Source of the DNA: Phymatolithon calcareum
Lineage: Eukaryota > Rhodophyta > Florideophyceae > Hapalidiales
Reading direction: 5' to 3'
DNA length: 64,000 bases
NCBI GenBank assembly: GCA_977006965.1
Contig: OZ345373.1
Location: forward strand, 806,001-870,000
The notes under the pieces are model-generated. The model made no database searches, was not told where the DNA came from, and was given only the letters and a program-made list of their open reading frames with translations. Below are positions 10,194 through 21,494 of this stretch, piece by piece. Positions within the stretch are counted from its first letter, which is position 1; each line of letters begins with the position of its first letter. The position numbers and the translations under genes were made by a program.

Positions 10194-10469
10194 GTGCCCC
10201 CAGAAAAATCTCGAAACGAGAGATTTGTCTGAAATGGACGAAAGGGCTTCAACGGATAACTTCTTCTTCCTCGAGGTTGTGAGAAAATCCCTGGGAATAT
10301 TCGGAGCATCTTCGTGAAGTATTTCAAGGTTTTGCCAAGTGTAGTCCTCTGGATCTGGAAGACTGAGCCACTGAACTTGTACGAATATCTGCCCGTCCTT
10401 ACGGCGAATATCTCTTAGTCGCTGTATAACCTCATGGCGAGTCTCGAGGTGTTCAGCTTGCTGTTTCAA
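10164..10469 (-). pseudogene. Ty3-A C-terminal chromodomain
   Basis: The peptide HEVIQRLRDIRRKDG followed by IFVQVQWLSLPDPEDYTW is a chromodomain-like module, as found after the integrase of chromoviruses, where it guides integration to marked chromatin. The same module occurs in Ty3-B at about 37666-37830. The frame runs on into the LTR. Confidence 0.6.
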
Positions 10470-10574
10470 TTTTTTACTCGGTTCTCCAGAATGTTCTTCG
10501 CGACAGAGAAGAATGCGAGAAGCACTTGAACAGCATCGTTCCCATCAAATTTCGAAACTTCATATACGAGATCA

Positions 10575-11611
10575 TTAATGACATTCGTGATTCGTCGAGG
10601 TTGCAAGCTTATGTCCTTCGCTGTCAGCACGCCTTAGTAGAACAAAGTCTCCGACGGTAAAATTCGGTGCCACTATAGAAGTTTTCCCATTATGAATTTC
10701 AATTTGACGCAGTCTGTTTTTAGAGACACGGGTTGCCACTTCTTTGTGCATATCGGGGAGAACAGCATGAACGTTCTCTATATTGGTGACTTGCATGGCC
10801 TGAGCTGCCATAAGAGAGATTGGAGCCTCAGTATTCTACACTTCAAAAGGAAAAATACTTCTTTTCGGAGGGAGCCCAGTCATTACTTTCAGTTGTGTAC
10901 GTGTAGTACCATCCTTGTTCTTTCCAAGTCTGGTAACAGGCGATTATGCGTTGAATGAGAGGTACTATAATCTCCCAATCATGCGGTCCGAGCTGAAACT
11001 CGGAAAGTAGAGCGGTGGCCGCGCGTCTGATCTCTCGCATGACACGCTCAACCGTACCATTAGCCCAAGGAGAGTATGCCACCACGAAGTGGTTATTGAA
11101 CTTGAGCTGTGTTGATAGCTCCTTCATAACCTTGTTCTTAAAATGGGATCCTTGATCGGATACCCAGAAATCTATGATTTTGAATGTGCTTATCCATTTC
11201 CTAATGGAATCGGTAACCGCTGATGGTTCGCAGCTTGCACACGGCTCCAACCATACATATCCCGAAAGGTCATCCTTCAGTACGAGAAGTTATTTGTTTC
11301 CGCCTGAACCTGTTCCCATATAAATGAAATCAAAATGCAATATTTCATTTGGACTTGATGCATTCCATAGCTGTTGCATGAGGGCAAGGGATATTGTCAC
11401 CAGCCATCGATACTAAGCAGTGAATGCAGCACGTGACTAATTCTCGGCAGTCGTCATTCATTGATATCCAGTAGTAGTTTTCTCGGAGCATGACCAGTGT
11501 GGCATCGGCTCCACGGTGGCGTTTCGATCCTGCATGTGCAATGACGAGAAGCCTGTACTGGAGGCTGTGATTATTTGTCGGTATCCATAGTTTTCCGTTT
11601 CGAATAGCCAT
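10575..11611 (-). pseudogene. Ty3-A integrase (zinc-binding, core and C-terminal parts)
   Basis: Three frames cover it. 11345-11611 holds the H2C2 zinc-binding part (HAGSKRHRGA...CCIHCL). 10843-11250 holds the core: FWVSDQGSHFKN with the second catalytic Asp, then YSPWANGTVERVM with the catalytic Glu. 10575-10811 holds a basic C-terminal part with the VGDFVLLRR motif. The region with the first catalytic Asp is interrupted near 11300. Confidence 0.75.
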
Positions 11612-11892
11612 ACCGTTTTCATTTTTTTAGCATCTCTCGTCTCTTCAGATTCTTTTGTACTTCCCGAATTTCTCTTAGGTTTGGCCAGATGAATTCATCA
11701 TCCGTTGGGGAGGAGACAATGTCCGTATTAATTAGCAAGGCAGTGATTCGCCGTGCAACTCGGTGTCCCCGATATCCCCGCATCCATCGAGTCATTATTC
11801 CCATCCACGTGCTCAATAACATATTGAAACTTTGAGAGATAGATTCCCCATCGCTCAACTTTGGATATGATATGTCATCCCAGCGGAGGCTC

Positions 11893-12945
11893 TCAGACTT
11901 GAGGATTGAACACGAATAGAAGATTACGATGGTCGGTGTAGAGGTGGATTGACTGTTCAGAGATTAGCATATAATCTGATTTCCGAAAGACTTCATAAAT
12001 TGCATAAGCTTCTTTCTCAAAGGTAGTCCATCTGCTCATTGCGTCCTTGAACTCCCCACTGAGAACTTCTAGTGGTGCCTGATTTTGTTCCATTGATAGC
12101 TCTTTGAGTTGATCCGTTGGACATTGCGTGACAATGGCCGCCCAGTGCTTGTCCGATGCATCTGTATAGATACATATGGCCGTTAATATATCCCGATCAG
12201 AGAGGACAGTTTCCGATTTCAGGCTCCCATTAATCTCGGTGTAACACTTTTCGTGCAGGGCTCCCCACGAAAATTGGGACAGAAGCATGTTAGCCACTGA
12301 CTTTGTAGTCCTCTTTCCCGAATTCTTATATGCCTCCTCTAGAGCGTCTCTGAGAGGAGTAATTCTGCGTGTGAAGTATGGAATGCTCGACGACATCCAC
12401 CGTGCGCAGTAAATGAACTGACTTAGCTCTCCTGCCGTCACTGGCATCGAAACTTCAAGAAGGCCTGAGAGTCGTCTAGGATCAAATCTAAATCTTTGTG
12501 AGTCGATGATTCTGCCGCACAATTTAACTAGGAGGGCAAATAGCACAGTTTTTAGCACCGAAAGTTTCAAGTTGCGGAGTCGGCACACTTGGAAAAACTT
12601 TTGAAGGCGCTCGATTAATTCATCTTCCGTTTTTGCGTGAATTAAGAAGTCATCCAGCCATACCTTTAGATTTTACCAGATTTCTGCAAAACACGGCTCG
12701 ACACGAGACTGAAAGTTGGCTCCGCTGTTTTTGCCGCCTTGAGGTGTTCGTGTTGGGCAGAATACACCCCTGTGGGCTAGAAAACTGTGGTACGTTTGGG
12801 AGTCGGCATCTAGAGGCAGCTGCCAGAATCCTGAGACGAAATCAATTGACGAATAGCACTTGCTTCCCGCGAGATCCAACAGTTCCGAGTCTATGTGAGG
12901 CATCGGCCACGCCATAGGAATAGTCGCAGAATTGATTGGCCGCAA
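11893..12945 (-). pseudogene. Ty3-A reverse transcriptase and RNase H
   Basis: 12673-12945 carries the RT palm: LRPINSATIP-like start, then CYSSIDFVSGFWQLPL with the motif A Asp, and NSGANFQS. The catalytic motif reads WLDDFL across a frame break near 12650. 11893-12588 continues with the RT connection and RNase H, including CIYTDASDKHW and LYTDHRNLLF. A further fragment of this polyprotein lies at 11619-11858. At least two frameshifts separate the parts. Confidence 0.8.
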
Positions 12946-13134
12946 GTCAAGTGTTAAGAGAAAAATAGCAGACGCAGGCTTCGGTATCCGTAAAGGAGCA
13001 GCAGCCCACGTGGGATTCTTCTCCTCCTCAATAAACTCGAATTGGATCAGGTGGTCTACATAGGCGTCGAGGAATTTCCTTTGGTATTCGGAATACCTCC
13101 TAGTCCTGGCGATAACCGGTCGATAGTCATTCTC

Positions 13135-13854
13135 CTATTGCAATCTCATAGGCTCGACCTCTTCAGGAGCGTCATTCCCCAACCGAATTCGAAAAATGTC
13201 TTCATACTCGTGGATTAGTTCCGATAATTTTTCGTGCGAACAGTCACTCATTCCATTTTCTTTCGCACTGTTTAGCATTTTGAGAACATCAGTTTCCAAC
13301 TCAGCCAGAGAATCTTCCCCAAGGTCAACAAAATATTCATCTTCCAGGTTATCTGACCCCTCGTCTTCGCCATTGGCCCGAGCGTGGAAAACGGCCTGGT
13401 TCATGACATATGCGATGGTTCCTTCTTCCAGGCTTTGATTAGGGATATAGTCGTCAATATCGACTATTCCTCCGTGCTTCTCAAATGTAGATCGGAGCAT
13501 ATTTTCAGGATCCAGCCCCAATACTTTCCATATATGCCTGCCCAATAAAGGTATATCCATTTTTGAATTTGTGACAAACCAAAGTGTGTTCCGTAGCACC
13601 AAACCTGCTCCGTGCCGGATGGATAGCTTAACTGAAAGCTTCACGGTGTAGATGCATTCCACATGCACATTATTTCCTTCTTCGTTGCTGATCACTCCAA
13701 GACGGAAGCGTTGTGAAGGCTCAAGTGATGTTACTTCCATGAACGCTCCTCTAGCTTGGAGCTCATTGAGAAGCTTTTCATCGAACATGTTGACATCCGA
13801 GCTACTATCGACGGACACTGCAGAATGCGCAACATCCGCGAAAACGGCGTCCAC
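13135..13854 (-). pseudogene. Ty3-A aspartic protease region
   Basis: A 239-residue frame. VSVDSSSDVNMF near the N-terminus is in the position of the D-S/T-G protease loop, but the Gly is replaced. IPLLGRHIWKVLGL matches the second conserved protease strand (ILG). An acidic spacer leads to RT. The homologous region of Ty3-B (34302-34930) has CTDAGSDINLM and LLGRPILEALGL. Confidence 0.65.
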
Positions 13855-14016
13855 AATGAAATCAGTATCCGAACGCTTTGGCTGTTTCGCTACTGCCGTT
13901 GCGTTTCTTTCTTTCTTGAGTTACATCTTTTTTGTTTTGTGATCGTCAAGAAGCTTCTTCTTCTGTACCTCCGGGCAGTCTTTTCAATCTGATAAATAGT
14001 GGCGAAATCCCTGTTC

Positions 14017-14869
14017 CTAGTGTGATGGAAAGAGGCAAACTGGTTTTCTGAGGTCAACGGATTTCTTATGCGGTTCTGTGGGTTTCACTGGGGTTTCTGT
14101 TCCAGGACTTTGGTGATGCCTGGTCAGGGATTTCGAGAAGCTTTTGCTTCTTCTCACTTTGTTCAGCTTGTATCGCGCCATGTTTGATAAACTCTCTGAC
14201 GCTCGGTTTGAGGGATGGACGGTATTCGAGATCCTTCTCAATTTGCGCCTTCAGCTGAGTGGGATGCAAGAAATTGGCTGGGTGCCTCACTGTCATTGTC
14301 GGGTTTGAATCTTCGCCACACGTTGGAGGTAGTCTGCTACTAGCTGTTTGATTCGTGCTGAAGCATCGGCAATGTTCATTGGTGTTTTTAAACTCATAAG
14401 AGCATTTTCGATCAATTGCGTGTCGGGAATCTTGTTTTAGACATGTTCGACAATTCCCCTCCGATAGTCCTCAATGTGTCCGGAAATAATATCTTTCAGC
14501 TCCTCGTTCGGGGCAATGCTGTGGAATTCGCCCATGAAATGCATACTGCGTAGAAGTTGCGGATCCAATGACACCCGATAACTTGCAGCCGTGAGAGACG
14601 GTATCTCTTTCTGCTTCTCCTGGACTTGAAGCTCATAGTCTCTTGTCCATGAAATTGATGACCTCGGACGGGTCAAGAGAAGCTAGAGTAGGGTGATGGA
14701 TTGGTGTGAACAGCGCGGCAGTGCCGGTGTTAACCGTGGTGGCATTTCCGACGCCATATTTCCTTGTACAGCGGAAGAGTCTGGAGCGGCTGCCTGGGAC
14801 CACGTTGTGACCATAGGCTAGAGAGAGTCTCCTGCAGGAAACAGAAGTTTCTGTACTAAACGCACGCAT
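14017..14869 (-). pseudogene. Ty3-A gag remnants
   Basis: Overlapping minus-strand frames between the protease and the 5' LTR give a helical peptide without a visible zinc knuckle. Position and order make it gag. Stops near 14640, 14430 and 14300 break it. Confidence 0.5.
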
Positions 14870-15115
14870 TAGGTCAGTTTATTATGGATTGAAGTGAAGA
14901 CTCTTGCCTCTTCCAATGAGGTGGCCGGTCTAGATCGTTATTTAGTCCTATTCGGCGAACGATGATATAATCATGTGGTTCACCTTAACCTCGTTACATG
15001 TTACTGAAAAAGGCAAGCGTTGGTTATGCCTTAAAAGAATGCTACTACGTGCCCTGCTCATAGGACACGTATTCCGAGGTGCCTATTATGGTGATAGGCA
15101 ACAAAATCGTCTACA
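14852..15115 (-). repeat. Ty3-A LTR (5' LTR on the coding strand)
   Basis: 264 bp partner of 9924-10193. On the coding strand the sequence just inside it begins GAAACTTCTGTTTCCTGCAG. Ty3-B has almost the same bases in the same place, and neither shows the TGG start of a standard tRNA primer site. Confidence 0.85.
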
Positions 15116-15728
15116 AATGCCATCTGAGCAGCAAGTGCAATGGACTTGTAGTTAACTGAATGAGCCATTAAGAGCTGCTTGCGCTGCTGTGCCTGCTCCA
15201 GGAGACCGAGATCTACTCGGCTCCATATATGATTCGGGTGCGTTTTCATGTAGACAGCGAGAGCTTTGTATTCCAGATTCTCTCGATTGCGCCATTCGGT
15301 TGCGACTGCACATCATCATCATAATGCCATATCATATGGACTGCCTCGTTTAACTTTCCGTTTCCGCAAGTTCATCTGTCTACACTTTTTGAATCTTTGT
15401 GTTCAAACCGAACTGCAATTTGATTCCGGAATCACAGAGGTGCTTCATCATCATACTGTAGTTGCGTCGGCGCATACAGTATATTGGCCCTAACATTCCC
15501 CTTGTGGATATGTAAGGATTCATTCCCTTTCTTATTCCCACCCATATAATATCATAGCTCAAAATAACGTCACGCTATCTCTTACACCTTGCTACAGTAT
15601 ACATATAATGCCACCGTATTCATAATCCGGAAATAATCAACATGTATGCAAAGTGTGAGGAAGTCAGGTTGACTTCACGAGGCTCAGTAAAGTAAAGTTA
15701 CAGAACTCTGCTGTGCTGTTGTACTGAG
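15116..15728. repeat. Segmental duplication blocks d and e, copy D1 (partners 58135-58244, 61512-61550, 62695-62845)
   Basis: 15116-15226 matches 58135-58244 (GAGCCATTAAGAGCT, CTGCTCCAGGAGACCGAGAT). 15226-15255 matches 61512-61550 (ATATGATTCGGGTG). 15586-15728 matches 62695-62845 (ACAGTATACA, GTATTCATAATCCGGAAATA, GTGAGGAAGTCAGGT). 15256-15585 is not matched in D2. This shows that D2 was opened by later insertions. Confidence 0.8.
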
Positions 15729-15850
15729 TGTTGAGACAATGTTTTTGGGTTTTCTGCCTCCCCCCTCACCAAAGTGTGGGGACGGCGGAGTTTATATACG
15801 ATATATGTCGTCTGTATGTATTGTATGTATGAGCTGGCTATGAGCCAACA
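15729..15850 (-). repeat. Copia LTR (3' LTR on the coding strand)
   Basis: It begins TGTTGAGACAATG and ends GAGCCAACA on the plus strand, a TGTTG/CAACA inverted pair. It contains TTTATATA, a possible TATA element on either strand. It is longer than its partner because of a tract around TGTATTGTATGTATG. Confidence 0.6.
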
Positions 15851-15883
15851 TTGTAGCCCTGCTAGCTGATGCGTAATGGCGAG

Positions 15884-16366
15884 TTATGAGCCAACAGCCT
15901 GGGGCATATCAGGTCGCAAGGCGTACAGTACTGGGATGGCTTTTCGAAGGGTGGTGAATCTCAATGGGCCCAATGCCTTTGTCATTATATCTGCAGTAAG
16001 GAACTCTCCTGGATTGTGTACGGGATAGAAGTTTCCTTGTTGTACTTGGTCGCGGAGGTAATAGAAACGCGTTTCAATGTATTTTCTGCGCTTGGTCGGG
16101 GCTGTGTTCTTCGCTAGATACATGGCGGCTTGATTGTCCATCTCCGAAGGAGTCGGGATTGTTTGAGGAATTCCAATTTCGCAGGGCAGGCTGCGGAGCC
16201 AAAGTGCATGTCTCGCTCTGTTACTCGCCGCGATGTATTCCACTTCGAATGTACTTAAAACGGTGGTTTTTATGCGTCTCGAGCACCATGATATGGCATT
16301 GGTTCCAAGGAGAATTAAGTTGCAATATGTCGACTTGCGTTCATCTTTGCATCCCGCGAAGTCCAA
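15884..16366 (-). pseudogene. Copia RNase H
   Basis: This 160-residue frame has the copia RNase H order: DFAGCKDERKSTY, then NAISWCSRRIKTTVLST, FEVEYIAASNRA and a C-terminal QQGNFYPVHNPGEFLTAD. It ends at the polyprotein stop. Sequence just upstream in another frame (NFGLRYTPSS near 16400) shows a frameshift at the junction. Confidence 0.8.
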
Positions 16367-16446
16367 ATCGCTCTGGGCACGGATGTTGAGCGAAGATGGA
16401 GTGTATCGGAGGCCGAAATTGATAGTGTGTCTTTCGCAGCTTGGTA

Positions 16447-17267
16447 TTATTTTGAAATCAAGTCCTTCCGGAGGCCTTCTGTGTACATCCTGCCTGCCTG
16501 GGGTGTGCCATATATGTTGCGCCAGATCAGGGCAATGATATTTCTGTCGGTTTGCTTTCCTTCAAAATCTGGAGGAGGCGTCATATATAGTGGGACAGGC
16601 GATTGCAGTGGCTCGTGTAAAAAGGCACTTTTTATGTCAATGTGCTTGGCGTTCCAATTGTTGTGCGTGGCGAGCGCAAGGAGGAGTCTGATAGAGTCTC
16701 TGTCTGCTGTGTGTGAGGCCGTTTCGTCTGCATGATAGTTGAAGCCTTGTATCATCTGATCTCCCCGGTAGCTGATGCGGACTTTCCAGCTAGTAATGGC
16801 TCCTTTTCCGTCAGTTTTGTATCGGCGAGAAATCGAGGGTACTGAAACGATTGAATTGCGGGAATGAAGCTTCTGGGCACTGACATGTAAGTTCTAAATT
16901 CGGCGTGCATTGCTCTTTCTTGTTCATATGCCTCTTTCCAAAGGGAGGAATTGGAGTACTTGCGTGCCATGGGTAGTGATCTTGGTGGTGTGAGTGGCGA
17001 TATTCGCTCTGACGGTGGGATCATGCAGACATGCTGTGCAGATACCTGGGGTATATTCTCGGCAGGAATGTCGATCTGCAATGTGGAAAGCAGCTCGCGT
17101 GTTATGCTAGCTGCCTGTGCGATTGGAATCTCGGATGTGTCAGCGAGGTCATTAAACAGCTGTTCTTGGGCATTGTCCGCCGTGTGCTTTGCTTCCTGAG
17201 CCATTTTCGGGTACTCATGCTGTGAATTGACATTAGGAACGTTTTTAACCTTTTTCATGGGTACCAT
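16447..17267 (-). pseudogene. Copia reverse transcriptase, catalytic core deleted
   Basis: 16752-17267 covers the N-terminal part, and 16447-16755 covers HIDIKSAFLHEPL (motif A Asp) to IYGTPQAGRMY. The sequence then jumps directly to the region just before RNase H. The segment with YVDD and the thumb, usually about 200 residues, is gone. A TGA lies between the two frames near 16755. Confidence 0.8.
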
Positions 17268-17432
17268 TGGGAAGTATGTACGGCGTGGATCATAGTTGGG
17301 GTTGTACGGGCGATAGTTGGCAATTATTCATATAGTTATTCTGCCGTTCGTAGAGTGTAACACTCTGTAGTGGTTGTCGTCAACGTTTTGCAGGTATCGT
17401 GCAAGGGATCCGCGAGCGTCCGATTTCTTCTT

Positions 17433-18845
17433 TTAATCGCAGACTGCGGCGACGTGAGCGAATTCTTCGAACGGACGGATGAGCTGTAGATTAGTCCTGG
17501 ATAGCGGAAATGGGGAGCGGGGATGGGCATGCTTTTGCCAAAGGAGTTTTGGTATTTCTTTTGTCCTGTCGTGGAGTATGCTGCTATTTTTCGATGCGGT
17601 GTCAAGAACGGCCCAGTCCCAGTATTGATCAAATGCAATGTTAGCGGCGTGTATGGTCGAGCGCACGAGTGAGACGATAGTACGATTGTATCGTTCGGCA
17701 ACTCCATTTTCTTGTGCCGTGTGTGGTGTTGTCGGCGATGCATAAATCCCCTCATTACTGTACATCTCCTTCAGGATATTGGTCAAGAACTCCTTTGCAT
17801 TGTCACAGAGAATTCTAGAGGGCTGAACTACAAAATGGCGAGTAATTACCATAAGTCCTGCTCGTAGATACTTGGCAGCCTCATCCTTTGTTTTTAAAAG
17901 GAACACCATGGCATATCGAGTATATAGCTCTATATAGGAAAGGAAATATTGATATCCCGCGCGGGTTTTCCGTAGAGGTCCGGCAATGTCGCATACGATC
18001 GTATGTACAGGAAGTGGGCGATTCAGTTTTCCTTTGTGAGGAGCTGGTTGGAATGCTCCTATAGCACACCCACTGCAATCCATCTCGATTGGGGTGAATG
18101 TTAAGGACTGTGGTAGGCCAACGTTATGGTTTTTAGCCATGGTAGACAGCTTTCGGATCGATGTGTGGTTCATCTGAATGTGCCTTTCATACAGCTCGCA
18201 ATATTGCTTTTTCTTGCGCCGGGGCAGGTCACAGAAGTCGGCCTCATGTAGCTGAGCGGCCACGGACTCAGGAGTGACACGGAGCTTGCTCTCCGGTTGT
18301 ACCTTGGAGTTTCTTGATGCGTGAGTGGTCAGTGTCAGACTGTTATTGCGTGTAGATGTTTTTTTCTGAATGTGCTTGTGCAAGGGCTGAGTGCGGGCGC
18401 TATTTGCTGGATTGTCGCAAACAGGAAGGCATTTCATGCCGTCTCTTACAGTTGCTTCTCCCAGAATGGTGTACGGAGGACGAGAGGATATTTTGGAAGT
18501 GATTAGTGCTTTTTCATCATCCATAATGACCTGAAAATCATTGTCCGAGCATAGATTTTGTACGGAAATCAAGTTGTTGCCGAAGGAGGGTGCAGTTATT
18601 TCCGTCTTGATATGTAGGGATTTTCCGCTTTCAGTATGGAGAGTGATTGGTCCTGCATGAGTTTTTGCGACAGTGGAACTGTCAGCCACTTTAACAGAGC
18701 CGGGTTTAGGGAGCTGGGTCGGTTTCGCGGTTTTGTTAAATGTGCAGTTGGCAGCAGAGTCAAGGTGATAGTAAGTAATTGTACGGTTTATTTGGTCATC
18801 AGAGTCATACGACGAGCTCGAGGAGTCTGATTGATTGGAGCTCAC
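17433..18845 (-). pseudogene. Copia protease and integrase
   Basis: A 470-residue frame. YYHLDSAANCTF (about residue 26) is the aspartic protease loop with DSA instead of DSG. A pre-integrase HHCC part includes RHIQMNHTSIRK and CSGCAIG. The integrase core has HTIVCDIAGP (D), RILCDNAKEF (D) and QENGVAERYNRT (E), the full DDE set. The frame breaks before RT. Confidence 0.85.
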
Positions 18846-19742
18846 TGCGGCTTGATGTGCACGATTCTGCCTGGTTGGTTTTTGTTTCGGCTTCGCTGCG
18901 TCTCGCCGGCACGCTTACGGTCTTCTTTTCCTCTTTTTTTGAGTCCCCAGCAGTCGTTTGTGCTGTGCATTGCGACACGATGGAAAGAGCGCCATGTGAT
19001 TGGACGCTGTCGATATTCTCGCAGGTTAGTAGGTATACCGGCGGAGTCCATTGCGCTGACAATCGGTGCTTGAATGGTTTCTAGGATGGTGGTGAGGTTG
19101 GTGATTGATTTCGGTTGGGCAATTTGCAAGGATGGGATGAGGGTTTCGTAACTTGTGCGGGTAGCTAGGCCTTTGATGATGTAATTCACTGTGATTTGCT
19201 TGCTGGAAATGTTGGGGTATTTCGCCAGAAATATTTCTTGACGGATCTGGCGGTGTTTTTTGATGTAGTCAGCCAGGGATGCGTCCTCTGAGAGTGTGCA
19301 GCTTAGCGCTTAAGCTTTGAGTTTTTCATGCTCTTGTATGCTGCATTTTGAGTCAAAGTAGGCCTGCAATGCCGTTACTATTTCGTGTGGTTGAAGAAGT
19401 AGGATGTCATCGCCGAGCTCGAGAGCCATGTCTTCTGATATTGTTGACAGTATGAGTTGCTTAGCCTTGTTTTTATCTTTTCGGATCTGGTTTGCTTGGT
19501 CGGCCGGTCCTGCAACTTCTGCGAGGAGGTGAGTGTGGAATTCATAGTCTTCAGCAATACCAACGGGCGAAATTTGATTTGGTGAGTTGCGTTGGGAGTA
19601 AGATCTGCATGAGTTCCATTGTTGTGAGGGTGCACGCGTGTGAAAATTGGATAGATTCTGATTTCTCTAGAGCAGTGGAAAGCTCATTTGCTTCCAGGAG
19701 GTCACTGATGTGGGACCTTGCTTCCAGCAGGCGGTTGCGCAA
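18805..19742 (-). pseudogene. Copia gag remnants
   Basis: Several overlapping minus-strand frames lie between the protease and the 5' LTR. The last (18842-19189) ends with a degenerate CCHC-like knuckle, FHRVAMHSTNDCW, in which the first Cys appears to be Phe. A Lys/Arg-rich tail follows. Confidence 0.5.
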
Positions 19743-19826
19743 GGCACGTGGCGTAGCCGTATCGCGCTCCAGGCTGAGGTGTTCGTTTGTGTGTGCAGAT
19801 GCGGTTAGTGTGAGGGGCCCAAAACC

Positions 19827-19929
19827 TCTTCAGACAATGCTTTTGGGTTTTCTGCCTCCCCGGTCACCAAAGTGTGGGTACGGCGGAGTTTATATAAGAT
19901 ATATGTCGTCTGTAATGCCAGACCCAACA
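19827..19929 (-). repeat. Copia LTR (5' LTR on the coding strand)
   Basis: It matches the core of 15729-15850, ending GACCCAACA, with its left edge altered (CTTCAGACAATG). The boundary is uncertain by several bases. Confidence 0.5.
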
Positions 19930-20640
19930 CCGCCGTCGCTGGATTTCCAAGAAATCTTGCGAATTTAAGCGGATATGGTACAGGCCGGCTATGATAACCG
20001 GTCTGGCTACCCGTGCACCTGTGCATCACAGGAAGGAGCCAAGAGTTCAGTCAGGAATTTTTCCCCGCTACATTGCACTGTTTTCTGAAATTATAAGAGC
20101 TGTGCTCCGGCCTCCCCATGGGAGAATACTATCGCCTTCTGGTACTGTGGTAGTACGGATTCCGCCCTGTGTGGTGTGCGGCAACGCTCAAGGAAGCTGG
20201 GAAAGAAGACAGAAGGAAATGACAGAAGGCAAAGAGATGATTACCTACCGTTAACGTCCTAATGATTTCCAACCCGGGGTATCCCTTGGAAGGACGGCGA
20301 AGGAATATTGGCTGCGTATCGATATGGATGTTAAGCTGGACCATGTCCTGCACCTTGTGCAGCTTTAACAGCTGTTATGACATCAAGTACCACTCGTATC
20401 TGTTAAGGTCTACAAGAGCCGTAAGGATGCGGAGTTGTTTCACAAACTTCGAGAAATCCCGCCGTAAAGAAGAAAGAAAGAAAGTAGAAGAACATTTAGC
20501 AATAGAACACTGCCTTGCGAGCCCCATAGGGGAGAAAACAGTTTAAAAAGAAGTTACATTGTTATCTGTTGTCGATTTCGCCACCTTTTCGAATTTGTTA
20601 CTGTATTATTTTTAAGTGGCTAATAGGCGTATTGGGCTTC
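19930..20640 (+). other. Degenerate coding-like stretch and duplication block f
   Basis: Around 20215-20460 a plus-strand frame reads EYWLRIDMDVKLDHVLHL and then, past two stops, VKVYKSRKDAELFHKLRE, which looks like an old coding sequence of unknown family. 20485-20570 (TAGCAATAGAACACTG, CTTGCGAGCCCCAT) matches 63662-63740 and is the last anchor of the duplication. Confidence 0.35.
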
Positions 20641-20962
20641 AAGGCAAGTGTCCTCCCCATCTCATGAGAAACGAATTCCCACCCCTCCTCCGATTCAAGA
20701 AAGCGAAGTACAGGCTCCTGTGCACCCACTGCCTATTCCATCGCTTCCCATACCTCCAAAAAGAAAAGAAGAGATGAAAAGACAGCGCACTCAGTGACGT
20801 GCTAAAAGAGATATCAATCCTCATGGTCAGACAATCCCTCTCAGAGCAATTAGAAACCACGTTGCAAAGCGCAGTCGACGCAATCGTGGATATCTGCCTC
20901 AAGAATAAGAAGTGCAAATATGGGCAACGCGACTGGCGCTATAATAAGCCTCTCAGGTTCTA
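20640..20962 (+). pseudogene. Unrecognised degenerate ORF, proline-rich then helical
   Basis: One plus-strand frame reads a Pro-rich segment ending in a basic KRKEEMKRQRT stretch (about 20650-20805). The next frame continues as a helical segment ending CKYGQRDWRYNKPLRF and a stop near 20962. The combination suggests a frameshifted gag or LINE ORF1 remnant, but no family was recognised. Confidence 0.3.
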
Positions 20963-21189
20963 AAAAGACGGCCAGATGTTCAATTAAACTCAAATCCATT
21001 CATCCTCACAGTCTTAAGAGTTTACGGGCAAGGCTTCCTCAGATGCTGATTTGCTTATACCATCTCAGGTTCCTTGTTTAGTATTGTTGTAATAACCCTT
21101 TGTTTCCCTGATCTTAACTTCTTGCTGTTAAAAAAGACCATCGTCATTTTCCATTATATCAAAAATATTCTTATTTAATATAAAAGGTC

Positions 21190-21494
21190 TTCCAGAGCTT
21201 AATCTATCGCGATTCTGTTTCCCGCCTCAAATTCATACAATGACAGTTTGCGCTCAAGGGTCTTATGTGAAGTCGGACCTTATCTCTGAATCTCTCCATC
21301 ATCCCTTGTGTAGAGACTTGCGGAAACCGTCCACATGTGTACTGAAGAGACATTTTCCTTCGTTTCACCTTGGTGCACGTAAAGATTGCTGGAAATTCTC
21401 TTGCCTTGTCATATAGATTCTTCCTTTTTTTGTTGACTCTACCCGGTTTCCTTCCATGATGAAGAAGATTGATCGCGTTCAATGCTGTGGCCAA
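21190..21494 (-). pseudogene. LINE ORF2 C-terminal fragment
   Basis: The peptide AREFPAIF followed by YTCGRFPQVST and RFRDKVRLHI matches the last domain of LINE C (RELPALLKF, YAFGRFPQVST, RFGNKVRQHM at about 55.4 kb). Only this piece is present. Confidence 0.65.

Larger units (their letters stand above)
9924..15115 (-). mobile_element. Ty3/gypsy LTR retrotransposon Ty3-A (decayed, with chromodomain)
   Basis: A 5.2 kb element coded on the minus strand, bounded by LTRs at 9924-10193 and 14852-15115. Domain order from right to left is gag, protease, RT, RNase H, integrase and chromodomain, the Ty3 order. Stops and frameshifts break it into many pieces. The paralogous D2 block lacks it, with an empty site at about 58131-58140 (ACAATGCCAT). 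Comparison implies a short duplication, best read as AATG. It belongs to the same family as Ty3-B: both carry NSGANFQS in RT and the same non-standard sequence after the 5' LTR. Confidence 0.9.
15729..19929 (-). mobile_element. Ty1/copia LTR retrotransposon, internally deleted
   Basis: A minus-strand element with short LTR-like ends at 15729-15850 and 19827-19929 sharing the TTTTGGGTTTTCTGCCTCCC core. Order from right to left is gag, protease, integrase, RT, RNase H; integrase before RT is diagnostic for copia. The RT part lacks the YVDD region, so the copy cannot reverse transcribe. It sits at the end of duplication block e and has no counterpart in D2. No clear target duplication was found. 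Confidence 0.85.

Noticed and set aside
15401-15570. Possible tRNA or small RNA gene in the unmatched part between blocks d and e
   Set aside because: No A/B box pair or cloverleaf could be made from the sequence.
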